Shown one piece after another: positions 17,107 to 24,095 of a stretch of DNA of 49,503 nt. Both the position numbers and the translations under genes were made by a program. Each line of letters opens with the position of its first letter. The stretch's first letter is position 1. Under the pieces are notes generated by a model. That model was not told the origin of the DNA. It saw only the letters and a list, made by a program, of their open reading frames with translations, and searched no databases. The DNA comes from Enterococcus sp. CSURQ0835 (GTDB lineage Bacteria > Bacillota > Bacilli > Lactobacillales > Enterococcaceae), in NCBI RefSeq assembly GCF_902706605.1, contig NZ_CACSLH010000023.1:1-49503 (forward strand), written 5' to 3'.

Positions 17107-18495
17107 TTAATTGGTTTCCACTGAAGCGTTGGGATCATGTAAGATCTCATCGTTAAAATCATGGATTCGATGACTCGTGACGACACCGGCGACCATACTG
17201 CCATCAACATTGATGGCAGTCCGAGCCATATCGATCAATGGTTCAACCGAGATGACTAATCCCACGATCGCAACCGGTAAGTTCATCGCACCTAACACGA
17301 TCAATGACGCAAAGGTTGCGCCACCCCCGACACCGGCAACGCCAAATGAACTAATCGTTACGATCGCGATCAACATCACGATAAATTTCAAATCAAACAC
17401 ATTGATCCCGACAGTTGGCGCGACAATCGTTGCCAACATCGCAGGATACACACCGGCACAACCGTTTTGCCCAATCGAGATCCCGAAACTTCCGGCAAAG
17501 TTAGCCGTTGCTTCATCGACTCCCAAAGCGTTCGTTTGAGTCTCGATGTTCATTGGCAATGTTCCGGCACTAGACCGCGAAGTAAAAGCAAAGCTCAACG
17601 TTGGGAAAACTTTTTTGTAATACGTCGCCGGATTGACTTTCACCGCCATTAAAATCAAGGCGTGGATCAATAGCACGACGATCAACGCACTGTAAGATGC
17701 TAAAATAAATTTTCCTAAATTCAAGATTGCTTTAAAATCACTAGTTGCTAGCACATTGGTCATCAGTGCGAAGACTCCATAAGGTGTCAGACGCAAAACA
17801 AGCGTTACGATTCGCATAATGATCTTGTACAAACTTTCGATAATCTCAGCAAACGTCTGGGCTTCTTTCGGTGCTTTGCGTTTAACACCTAAGTACGCGA
17901 TCCCGACAAAGGCTGAGAAGATCACGACCCCGATCGTACTGGTAGAACGAGTCCCAGCAAAATCAGCGAAGACATTCGTTGGGATAAACGATAAAATTTG
18001 TTGCGGGATGGAGAAGTTTTGAACGAGTTTTTGTTTTTGCGCTAGCTCTCCGATCCGAGCCGTTTCCGCCGCACCTTTGGTAAAGGTCGCACCATCTAAG
18101 CCAAAGACCATCACAGCTAAGATACCGACTAAAGCGGCGATCGCTGTCGTCCCTAACAAAATAAATAAAACATTGAAACTGATTTTCCCGAGTTTTTCGC
18201 TGGACTTCATCTTAGTGAAGGCCCCAACGATCGAGATAAATACAAGCGGCATAACTAACATTTGTAATAGTGATACGTAACCATTACCGACGATTCCGAT
18301 CCATTCCATTGCTTGTTTGACGACTTTACTGGTGTTGCCAAATAATAATTGCAAAACACCGCCGAAAATGATCCCCGCGCCTAACCCGGCAAAGACTCGA
18401 GTTGAAAACTTGACGTGGATCGTTTGCAGATGACGAAAAGCCACCAGCAACGCAGCAAAGATCAAAACCACTAAAACAGTGAACAGAGTTGTCAT
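17107..18495 (-). CDS. tcyP: L-cystine uptake symporter (TcyP type, DAACS family)
   Basis: A 462-residue membrane protein of the dicarboxylate/amino acid:cation symporter family. The length, the N-terminal extension (RHLQTIHVKFSTRVFAGLGAGIIFGGVLQLLFG) and the segment GYVSLLQMLVMPLVFISIVGAFTKM match the TcyP/YhcL cystine-symporter branch better than glutamate or C4-dicarboxylate carriers. The re-entrant-loop regions are visible (SFAFTSRSSAGTLPMNIET and GSFGISIGQNGCAGVYPAMLATIVAP). ATG 18495 follows AAGGAGG. Transcribed alone, with a roughly 180-base leader that may carry control elements. Confidence 0.8.
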   Translation of the reverse strand: MTTLFTVLVVLIFAALLVAFRHLQTIHVKFSTRVFAGLGAGIIFGGVLQLLFGNTSKVVKQAMEWIGIVGNGYVSLLQMLVMPLVFISIVGAFTKMKSSEKLGKISFNVLFILLGTTAIAALVGILAVMVFGLDGATFTKGAAETARIGELAQKQKLVQNFSIPQQILSFIPTNVFADFAGTRSTSTIGVVIFSAFVGIAYLGVKRKAPKEAQTFAEIIESLYKIIMRIVTLVLRLTPYGVFALMTNVLATSDFKAILNLGKFILASYSALIVVLLIHALILMAVKVNPATYYKKVFPTLSFAFTSRSSAGTLPMNIETQTNALGVDEATANFAGSFGISIGQNGCAGVYPAMLATIVAPTVGINVFDLKFIVMLIAIVTISSFGVAGVGGGATFASLIVLGAMNLPVAIVGLVISVEPLIDMARTAINVDGSMVAGVVTSHRIHDFNDEILHDPNASVETN

Positions 18496-18521
18496 TGTAA
18501 TCCTCCTTAAACATTAAGTAA

Positions 18522-18535
18522 TGACAAGTCTGTCA
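18522..18535 (-). promoter_or_regulatory. Short inverted repeat upstream of the cystine symporter gene
   Basis: TGACA and TGTCA face each other across four bases, 27 bp upstream of the start codon and just before the ribosome site. It could be an operator or a small leader hairpin. The rest of 18496-18673 contains AT-rich promoter-like sequence but no riboswitch or T-box that I can recognise. Confidence 0.3.
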
Positions 18536-18673
18536 AAGGAAGTAAAGGTTCCCGGTGACTACTCTTCAGCAGTACACCCTAAAAAATAGTTGCGCGTGGC
18601 TATATTCTAGTGACTGGAGTATTTTAGCGCACTTTAAATCATTTGTCTTTTATTTTGTTTGTGATTTTTCCAA

Positions 18674-18701
18674 CAAAAAAATCCTCTCCGCAGAAAGGAT
18701 T
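18674..18701 (-). terminator. Terminator after the DUF1149 gene
   Basis: Minus-strand arms AATCCTTTC and GAGAGGATT pair over 9 bp (one G-T) with a TGCG loop and are followed by seven T. Confidence 0.85.
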
Positions 18702-18707
18702 CGTAGT

Positions 18708-19115
18708 TTATTCTGATTGTTGCCCATCTTCGCCTTTAGTTGAGACGAAATTCAAATTGACTCCCGGCTCGTCTAACGCGATCTCCGTTACTTCATACGT
18801 TAGACGCTCAACGATTTTAAATAACGGTGCCACCAACTCATTGGCCTCTTCTTCAGTCAAATCAGTTTGTTCTTTGACTTTGCGGCCTAAAATGTGATTG
18901 ACTTGCGAAACGGCGCCTTGAACGATGAACCGATCATCTACTGGCAACACAAATACTAAACGGATTTGCAAAATGCTATCTTCTTGCGGATAATCTGGAT
19001 CCGTCGATTCTAAGGGCGTAAAGTTCAAACGAATCACTTGTTCTACTTCTTGGTCTTCTGGTGGTAAGTCATAATGATAAGCTTCCACTAATTCTTGGTC
19101 TCTTTTGATTTCCAT
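18708..19115 (-). CDS. DUF1149 family protein
   Basis: A 135-residue acidic cytoplasmic protein of the DUF1149 family, found in lactobacilli, enterococci and streptococci. It has a beta-rich core (EQVIRLNFTPLE...LQIRLVFVLPVDDRFIVQGAVSQVNHI) and a C-terminal helix plus strand, an arrangement that resembles the SecB chaperone fold; that likeness is my reading, not a proven function. ATG 19115 follows CGGAGGTG. It is the last gene of the four-gene set that begins at 20875 and is closed by a terminator. Confidence 0.75.
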   Translation of the reverse strand: MEIKRDQELVEAYHYDLPPEDQEVEQVIRLNFTPLESTDPDYPQEDSILQIRLVFVLPVDDRFIVQGAVSQVNHILGRKVKEQTDLTEEEANELVAPLFKIVERLTYEVTEIALDEPGVNLNFVSTKGEDGQQSE

Positions 19116-19144
19116 AATACACCTCCGATATTAGTATAACATAA

Positions 19145-19759
19145 TTATTTCGCCGCTAAAGGAAGAATTTCCCGCAGACTCGTGACCTCAAAATCAGGGG
19201 CGACTGGATTAGCAAATCCGTCGCGATTATAAAAAATCGTTTGGATACCAGCATTTTCTCCTGCTTTGATATCCAATGGGCGATCCCCGACCATCACGGT
19301 TTGCTTTTTATCCAACTGATGTCTTACGATCAAATGCTCCAATGAAGTCGGATCAGGTTTCCGAGGAAAGCCGGAATCTGAACCAATAATCTCGGTCACA
19401 AAATCAGCTAGTCCATCACGTTTTAACAGTTGCCATGTTGACTCCACTGTCCGATGGGTCAAAATAAAATGCTGCGCGCCCACCGCTTTTAATGCCGCTA
19501 AGACGTCTGGGGTAGCTTCAAATGGAAATGATTCAGTCAAACGAAGAGCTTCATAGCGATGATACGTTTCATCAAATTCTTTTTGCGGTACTGGCAGTTC
19601 TGTGATCAACTGACGGATCGACGTCTCCTTGATTTTGCGATAGACCTCTTCAGCCGGCAACACTTGCTGATAGTCGTGTAACGTCTTTAGCAGTGCTTGT
19701 AACATAACCGGATAGGTATCGTACAATGTCCCATCAAAATCCCAAATAAAATTTTTCAT
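19145..19759 (-). CDS. HAD-superfamily phosphatase (phosphoglycolate phosphatase-like)
   Basis: A 204-residue haloacid-dehalogenase hydrolase. Motif I is FIWDFDGTLYDT (Asp7 nucleophile, Asp9), motif II FILTHR, and motif III/IV RKPDPTSLEHL with MVGDRPLDIKAGENAG. The helical cap between motifs I and II places it with PGP/beta-phosphoglucomutase-like HADs; the substrate is not decidable. The frame is open five codons further up, but ATG 19759 is favoured because GAAGGGAAG precedes it. It lies 18 bp after the mutase gene and 29 bp before the DUF1149 gene, so a single operon is likely. Confidence 0.82.
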   Translation of the reverse strand: MKNFIWDFDGTLYDTYPVMLQALLKTLHDYQQVLPAEEVYRKIKETSIRQLITELPVPQKEFDETYHRYEALRLTESFPFEATPDVLAALKAVGAQHFILTHRTVESTWQLLKRDGLADFVTEIIGSDSGFPRKPDPTSLEHLIVRHQLDKKQTVMVGDRPLDIKAGENAGIQTIFYNRDGFANPVAPDFEVTSLREILPLAAK

Positions 19760-19777
19760 CTTACTTCCCTTCATCGA

Positions 19778-20446
19778 CTATAAGACTTCTTTTGCTACAA
19801 CTTGGAGTGCTGCATCAAACGTGTAGACAACAGGCGTAGCATTCGGTACATCGATCGTGTTGACTGCATCATCTGCCACTTGATCTAAATATTTGATCAA
19901 CGCCCGCAAACTATTTCCGTGCCCACAAACTAAAACCGTTTGTCCTAACTTAACTCGTAGTGCAATTTGATCTTCCCATAACGGCAACACGCGGGTCAGC
20001 GTTTGCTGCAAACTTTCGCCTAGTGGGATCAAACGAGGATCAAGGGTAGCGTAGCGACGATCAAAATGATTTTTTTCAACTAGCGGCGGAACCGTCGTAT
20101 ACCCGCGGCGCCATTTTTCAACTTGCTTTGCTCCAAATTCGGCCGTCATCTGGGCTTTGTTTTTCCCGACTAATTGGCCATAATGCCGTTCATTCAAACG
20201 CCACGTCTTAAATTCTGGTACAAAGTTTGCCTGTGCTTCATTTAAAATAACTTTCGCGGTTTTGATGGATCGTTTTAAAACAGACTCAAAGGCAACATCG
20301 ATCGTTAAACCACGAGTTGCGATTTTTTCGCCTGCCACTTGAGCTTGCTTCAGTCCTTTAGTCGTCAGATCGACATCGAGCCAACCAGTCCAATAATTTT
20401 CAAAATTTGCTTCGCTTTCTCCATGACGGATCAAAATCACCTTCAT
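19778..20446 (-). CDS. gpmA: 2,3-bisphosphoglycerate-dependent phosphoglycerate mutase
   Basis: Interconverts 3- and 2-phosphoglycerate. The 222-residue protein has the histidine phosphatase signature IRHGESEAN (His8 phospho-acceptor), TGWLDVDLTTKG, LNERHYGQLVGKNKAQM and the second catalytic His in VLVCGHGNSLRALI. It is slightly shorter than typical GpmA (about 228) and its sequence is diverged at ENYWTGWLDV, so it could be a secondary paralogue. ATG follows CAGGTG. Cotranscribed with the zinc-ribbon gene (15 bp upstream) and the HAD gene. Confidence 0.85.
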   Translation of the reverse strand: MKVILIRHGESEANFENYWTGWLDVDLTTKGLKQAQVAGEKIATRGLTIDVAFESVLKRSIKTAKVILNEAQANFVPEFKTWRLNERHYGQLVGKNKAQMTAEFGAKQVEKWRRGYTTVPPLVEKNHFDRRYATLDPRLIPLGESLQQTLTRVLPLWEDQIALRVKLGQTVLVCGHGNSLRALIKYLDQVADDAVNTIDVPNATPVVYTFDAALQVVAKEVL

Positions 20447-20461
20447 CGTTTCACCTGGCCT

Positions 20462-20875
20462 TTATACTTTTTTGACAAATTGCGCGTGACAGTTGTGACA
20501 CGTCACTTTGATCTTTCCCCGACCGCGGGGCGCACGCATTTTTTGACTGCAACTTGGACAATTAAAATAGCGATAAGAATTTTTTCTTCTATTAAAGAAG
20601 CGTTTCCAGCTCGCTAATTTTTGCAAAAATTTTTGATTCTCATTCGACCGGACCACGATCCGCCGCGAAAAGATTCGATAGAACATCAATCCTAACAGCA
20701 GCCCCTCAATGATCGTTCCTAAATGAAACGGTAATAAGCGGCTAACGATCGAGACAAGTAACCAAACAAGTAACAATAGTTTATTCAAGTCATCAAAGCG
20801 TCCATAACGTCCGCGCATCACCTGCGTATATTTTTGTTGAAGTTTTACTAATCGATTCAACCAATGATTTGTCAT
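20462..20875 (-). CDS. Small membrane protein with C-terminal zinc ribbon
   Basis: A 137-residue protein without an assigned function. After a basic N-terminus there are two hydrophobic segments (about residues 30-45, LLLLVWLLVSIVSRLL, and 50-65, TIIEGLLLGLMFYRIF), then a basic linker, then a zinc ribbon FNCPSCSQKMRAPRGRGKIKVTCHNCHAQF with two C-x2-C knuckles. The ATG at 20875 follows AGAAGAG; an upstream in-frame extension lacks a ribosome site. It leads the operon with gpmA, the HAD phosphatase and the DUF1149 protein. Similar membrane-plus-ribbon proteins occur in lactobacilli, but the partner is unknown. Confidence 0.7.
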   Translation of the reverse strand: MTNHWLNRLVKLQQKYTQVMRGRYGRFDDLNKLLLLVWLLVSIVSRLLPFHLGTIIEGLLLGLMFYRIFSRRIVVRSNENQKFLQKLASWKRFFNRRKNSYRYFNCPSCSQKMRAPRGRGKIKVTCHNCHAQFVKKV

Positions 20876-20970
20876 CTGATCTCTTCTTTCTAAAAAAGTC
20901 TTCACCGTGCACTTTAGCATAAGTTTGACGTTTGTGCTAGCGATTTAAAAACTCACCTACTTGCCAAAAA

Positions 20971-21015
20971 CAAAAAAATAAACGAGCCGTCTACTGGACA
21001 ACTCGCTTACTCGTT
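20971..21015 (-). repeat. Direct repeat copy A with embedded terminator, after the PTS IIA gene
   Basis: This 45-bp segment differs from the copy at 26140-26184 at only two positions. Read on the minus strand it holds a 9-bp hairpin, CGAGTTGTC / GACGGCTCG with loop CAGTA, followed by TTTATTTTTTT, so it works as an intrinsic terminator. It begins inside the stop codon of the IIA gene and closes the PTS operon. Confidence 0.85.
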
Positions 21016-21325
21016 ACGCGATTCGCTGGTAAAGAGCGATTAATTCTTGTGTCAGATCAAGATAAGAGATGGTATTCATTAAATGGTCTTGGGCGTGGAC
21101 CATCAATAACGTCATCGTTACTTGATCGCCACTTGCTTCTGCTGTTAACAAACCCGTTTGCGTATTATGCGCAGCGATCAAGGCTTGATTTGCGTCAGCC
21201 ATTTTTGTTTCAGCGGTTGCAAAATCACCGGCTTTGGCTGCAGCTAAAGCCGCAACAGCTTCACATTTTGCATTTCCAGCATTTAAAATTAAACCCATCA
21301 CCACTTGTAATTGTTCATCGTTCAT
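21014..21325 (-). CDS. PTS lactose/chitobiose-class EIIA
   Basis: The phosphotransfer subunit that carries phosphate from HPr to EIIB. The 103-residue helical protein belongs to the lactose/cellobiose EIIA class: the active-site segment is LLMVHAQDHLMNTI with the phospho-acceptor His77. ATG 21325 overlaps the end of the first M42 gene (ATGA), with GAGGAAACG as ribosome site, so it is translationally coupled to a peptidase gene. It is the last gene of the operon that starts with EIIB at 25793. Substrate unknown, since no phospho-glycosidase is present. Confidence 0.92.
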   Translation of the reverse strand: MNDEQLQVVMGLILNAGNAKCEAVAALAAAKAGDFATAETKMADANQALIAAHNTQTGLLTAEASGDQVTMTLLMVHAQDHLMNTISYLDLTQELIALYQRIA

Positions 21326-22443
21326 TTCGTTTCCTCGATTTCATGTTTGGATTGGATTCCAACCGTACTTTTCAATTGATTTAATTGTTCCCAGTCGACG
21401 CGCCGACAAAATTCGGTCACTAACTGGATCGTTTGTTCATAATCTTTTCGGTGGATCAGTAAACGGGGCGAATGCATATAGCGGGTGGGAATCGAGATCG
21501 TCATGGAAACCACGCCCGTTAACATCTTATGAATGTTACACGCATCTGTCCCGCCAACAGTCATGAAGTCATAGCGAACATCTAAGTTGAGTTCGGCTAC
21601 GATTTCTGCCATCAGTTGAACTAACCCGCTGTTACCGATCGTTAAAGAATCTAACACCGACAACGTGACGCCATCGCCTAAATTCATCCCCTCACAATCA
21701 AGAGGTGTATCGGTTGCAGTCGTAACATCTAAGGCGATCGCAATATCTGGTTTGATCGTATAGACGGCAGTTCGAGCACCGCGAATGCCGACTTCTTCTT
21801 GAACTGTCGCCGCAAAATAAACAGTTGCTTGATGACTTGATCGTTTCAAATTACGTAAAACTTCAAGTCCGACACCGACACAACAGCGATCATCCCATGC
21901 TTTTCCTAAGAGATAATTCGGATCATTTAGCTGGCGAAAGCGAACGTTTGGTGTGATCATATCCCCAACTTGGATTCCTAAGGCTTCAACAAAACTACGG
22001 CTGGGGACCCCTAAATCTAAATAAAGTTCCCGCGGCTCCATCACCTTAGTCTTTTCAGTTTTCGACATTCCATGGGGCGCTCGTGATCCCACGACCCCTA
22101 CGAATTTCCCCCCTGTTTCAGTTGTGACCGTCAATTCTTGGGCTGGCATGACATGCCCCCACCAACCCCCAACAGGAAGTAAATTCAAATAGCCTTCTTC
22201 AGTAATACTCCGAACCATAAAACCAACTTCATCCAGATGACTGGAAAGCATGATTTTGGGGGCTGCTGGAGCTCCATTAGCTTGTAAGATCACTGAACCA
22301 AGATTGTCATAAAAAATCGCATCGGAAAAATCAGCTCCAAAATTTTTTACAATGCGGCTGACTTCGCGTTCATTCCCACTAATCCCATCAGCTTCTGACA
22401 ACCGTTTCAGTAAATCGAGATCGATCTCATTGAAATTATTCAT
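21322..22443 (-). CDS. M42-family aminopeptidase (complete active site)
   Basis: A 373-residue member of peptidase family M42 (glutamyl aminopeptidase/TET type; relatives include FrvX and YpdE). All five metal ligands can be placed: His69 in SSHLDEVGF, bridging Asp184 in AWDDRCC, Glu220 after catalytic Glu219 in VQEEVGIRGA, Asp242 in ALDVT, and His327 in RYMHSP. Family members form dodecamers and trim N-terminal residues from peptides; a few relatives act on other substrates. Strong AGGAGGAG site. It is 16 bp after a second, degenerate M42 gene and overlaps EIIA, so peptide- or amide-type chemistry is tied to PTS uptake here. Confidence 0.9.
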   Translation of the reverse strand: MNNFNEIDLDLLKRLSEADGISGNEREVSRIVKNFGADFSDAIFYDNLGSVILQANGAPAAPKIMLSSHLDEVGFMVRSITEEGYLNLLPVGGWWGHVMPAQELTVTTETGGKFVGVVGSRAPHGMSKTEKTKVMEPRELYLDLGVPSRSFVEALGIQVGDMITPNVRFRQLNDPNYLLGKAWDDRCCVGVGLEVLRNLKRSSHQATVYFAATVQEEVGIRGARTAVYTIKPDIAIALDVTTATDTPLDCEGMNLGDGVTLSVLDSLTIGNSGLVQLMAEIVAELNLDVRYDFMTVGGTDACNIHKMLTGVVSMTISIPTRYMHSPRLLIHRKDYEQTIQLVTEFCRRVDWEQLNQLKSTVGIQSKHEIEETK

Positions 22444-22459
22444 CTTTCTCTCCTCCTGT

Positions 22460-23533
22460 TTAACGATTTTCTTCTTTAAAAGCTTGGATTTTTTCCGGAG
22501 TCAATTCTTTTACAAAAATTTTCAATGCTTGCTTAGCAGCAACATAATCTCGTCGATCTAAAACTTCAGTCGGCGTTTGCAAATTACGGACCGGGATATT
22601 CATGAACAACGTTGGCGTCCCAGTTCGTAACTTATTGACCCAAGCAGCATCTGAGCCTTCCAATGAATAATAATATTGAAAGGGAATTTGATTGTCCTGG
22701 CAAATTTTTTTCAAAGTCGAAAGTAACAAACGATTCGGCAACACCGTCGGATCATAAAAATTAAGGAGCATTCCCTTGCCTAACTCACCGCGTTTTTCTT
22801 GAACTTTAACTTGATAATCAAACGCCCGATTCGTATCGAGCATGATTCCTAGATCAGGGGCCACTGCATTTGTTGCAGTTTGAATTCCTCGAAAGCCCAC
22901 TTGTTCTTGAACCGAGCAACCAACATAAAGATCAAAATCCAATTCGCTCTCTGCTAACTCCCGTAAAAGTTCGATCCCCAACAACGGGGCATAGCAGCCA
23001 GTTAAATTTTTAGCAAAGATGCGATTACCAGCACTGCTACTCCACATGGAACCACCTAAAGCAATCCGATCCCCTAACTGGATCTCGTGTGCCCTCGCTT
23101 CTTGCTCAGAAGTGAAACCTAAATCGATCATAACTTCTTTTTTAGCATCCACTGCTTGATTTTCTTCATCAAAAGCTAAGACTGTCCCAGAGATTTTTTT
23201 AGTTGAGCGACTTACTAATTGAACGCGAGCTCCTAACAAACTATTCGGTTCCAACTTGCCTAAGATCAATCCCTTTACAGTCCCATTTGCTAAAATCTTT
23301 TTTACGATCATACCAGATTCATCCATATGCCCACTGATCATTACACGCGGAGCAGCTGGGGTTTTGCTTTTCTTAAGTGCATAGATAGAACCTAAATTAT
23401 CATAGACGATCTCATCTGCATATTTTTCATATTCAGCCCGCAACGTACTGGACATTGCGCGCTCAGCGCCTGAAACACTATCGATCGAAACTAAGCGAGC
23501 TAATAATTCTGCATCGAATGCTTCTCTTTGCAT
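22460..23533 (-). CDS. M42-family peptidase homologue lacking most metal ligands
   Basis: A 357-residue protein that aligns end to end with its neighbour and with M42 peptidases, but its metal centre is broken. His69 (SGHMDESG) and Asp233 (MLDTN) remain, and the catalytic Glu210 remains, yet the AxDDR bridging-Asp motif is replaced by KNLTGC (175-180), the second Glu of the EE pair is Gln211 (VQEQVG), and the C-terminal His is Gln319 (NLQTP). The reading frame is intact with a GAGGCTC ribosome site, so it is not a decayed gene. It is most likely a non-catalytic subunit or binding protein. It lies between the GrdB-like gene (26 bp) and the active M42 gene (16 bp). Confidence 0.85.
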   Translation of the reverse strand: MQREAFDAELLARLVSIDSVSGAERAMSSTLRAEYEKYADEIVYDNLGSIYALKKSKTPAAPRVMISGHMDESGMIVKKILANGTVKGLILGKLEPNSLLGARVQLVSRSTKKISGTVLAFDEENQAVDAKKEVMIDLGFTSEQEARAHEIQLGDRIALGGSMWSSSAGNRIFAKNLTGCYAPLLGIELLRELAESELDFDLYVGCSVQEQVGFRGIQTATNAVAPDLGIMLDTNRAFDYQVKVQEKRGELGKGMLLNFYDPTVLPNRLLLSTLKKICQDNQIPFQYYYSLEGSDAAWVNKLRTGTPTLFMNIPVRNLQTPTEVLDRRDYVAAKQALKIFVKELTPEKIQAFKEENR

Positions 23534-23559
23534 TTTTGAGCCTCATTTCATTGATTTTA

Positions 23560-24081
23560 TTAATAGCAATTTTCTTTGATAAATTTTTCGATCGGTTGGT
23601 CAGTCACTTTCAACTGAGCCAATGTCAAAATATTTTTTAACGCGTTCGTCAGCCCAGTCCCGCCTTTTTTTGGCATCTTGATGATGGTCAGCTCCGTTTT
23701 ATGTTTCCTGATCGCTTCGTCACATTCTTCAGACATCGCAGCCACGACAGGAATCCCCGTTTGACTCTCGATCGCAGTCCCTACTTCTGAACAAAGTAGA
23801 CCATATTTTTCATAATTAAAAGCCGGCCCGCAAATCACGACATCGGGTGCCATTTTACTCGTCATTCCAACTAGCTTGCGCGTGACTGTTTCCTTATTGG
23901 CTAAATAGTAATCATCGCCACAATAAAGTGTTGCAATAATCTCACCGTCAATCTCTTTTAAATAATTATCAAACATACTTGCAGAACCGATGGGCAACCG
24001 TTTGCCTCCCAATTCTAAATTGCCTTTTTCTTTGCCGCCAAATCCAGCTTGAATCTGATCGAAAATCATCATAATCTTCAT
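23560..24081 (-). CDS. Stand-alone GrdB N-terminal-like protein
   Basis: A 173-residue protein that resembles the N-terminal part of GrdB, the selenoprotein B subunit of glycine/betaine/sarcosine reductases: the opening FDQIQAGFGGKEKGNLEL, the ATLYCGDDYYL segment, DVVICGPAFNYEKYGLLC and TGIPVVAAMSEE are the family landmarks. Full GrdB is about 430 residues and carries selenocysteine in its C-terminal half; this protein ends before that, at a normal TAA, with no in-frame TGA. It therefore cannot be a glycine reductase by itself. Databases use the label GrdB-related oxidoreductase for such short forms; the activity is unknown. AAGGGTG site; 14 bp after EIIC. Confidence 0.8.
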   Translation of the reverse strand: MKIMMIFDQIQAGFGGKEKGNLELGGKRLPIGSASMFDNYLKEIDGEIIATLYCGDDYYLANKETVTRKLVGMTSKMAPDVVICGPAFNYEKYGLLCSEVGTAIESQTGIPVVAAMSEECDEAIRKHKTELTIIKMPKKGGTGLTNALKNILTLAQLKVTDQPIEKFIKENCY

Positions 24082-24095
24082 GTGCTCACCCTTTT

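Noticed and set aside
18496-18673. Riboswitch or T-box ahead of the cystine symporter gene
   Set aside because: No T-box AGGGTGGNACCGCG-type sequence, no S-box core and no terminator pair can be made out in this leader.
6306-20087. The same 17-mer, ttttttcaactagcggc, occurs at 6306-6322, 13301-13317 and 20071-20087
   Set aside because: In all three places it is in the same frame and encodes Pro-Leu-Val-Glu-Lys within coaE, the SprT-like gene and gpmA. Preferred codons for a short common peptide explain it better than a functional repeat, though three copies in 14 kb is slightly surprising.
22460-23533. Degenerate M42 gene as a pseudogene
   Set aside because: The frame is intact over the full family length, has a ribosome site and keeps spacing and codon use like its neighbours; only the metal ligands are changed.
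23560-24081. Possible selenoprotein because of the GrdB likeness
   Set aside because: The gene ends in TAA, has no in-frame TGA, and the selenocysteine-bearing half of GrdB is missing.
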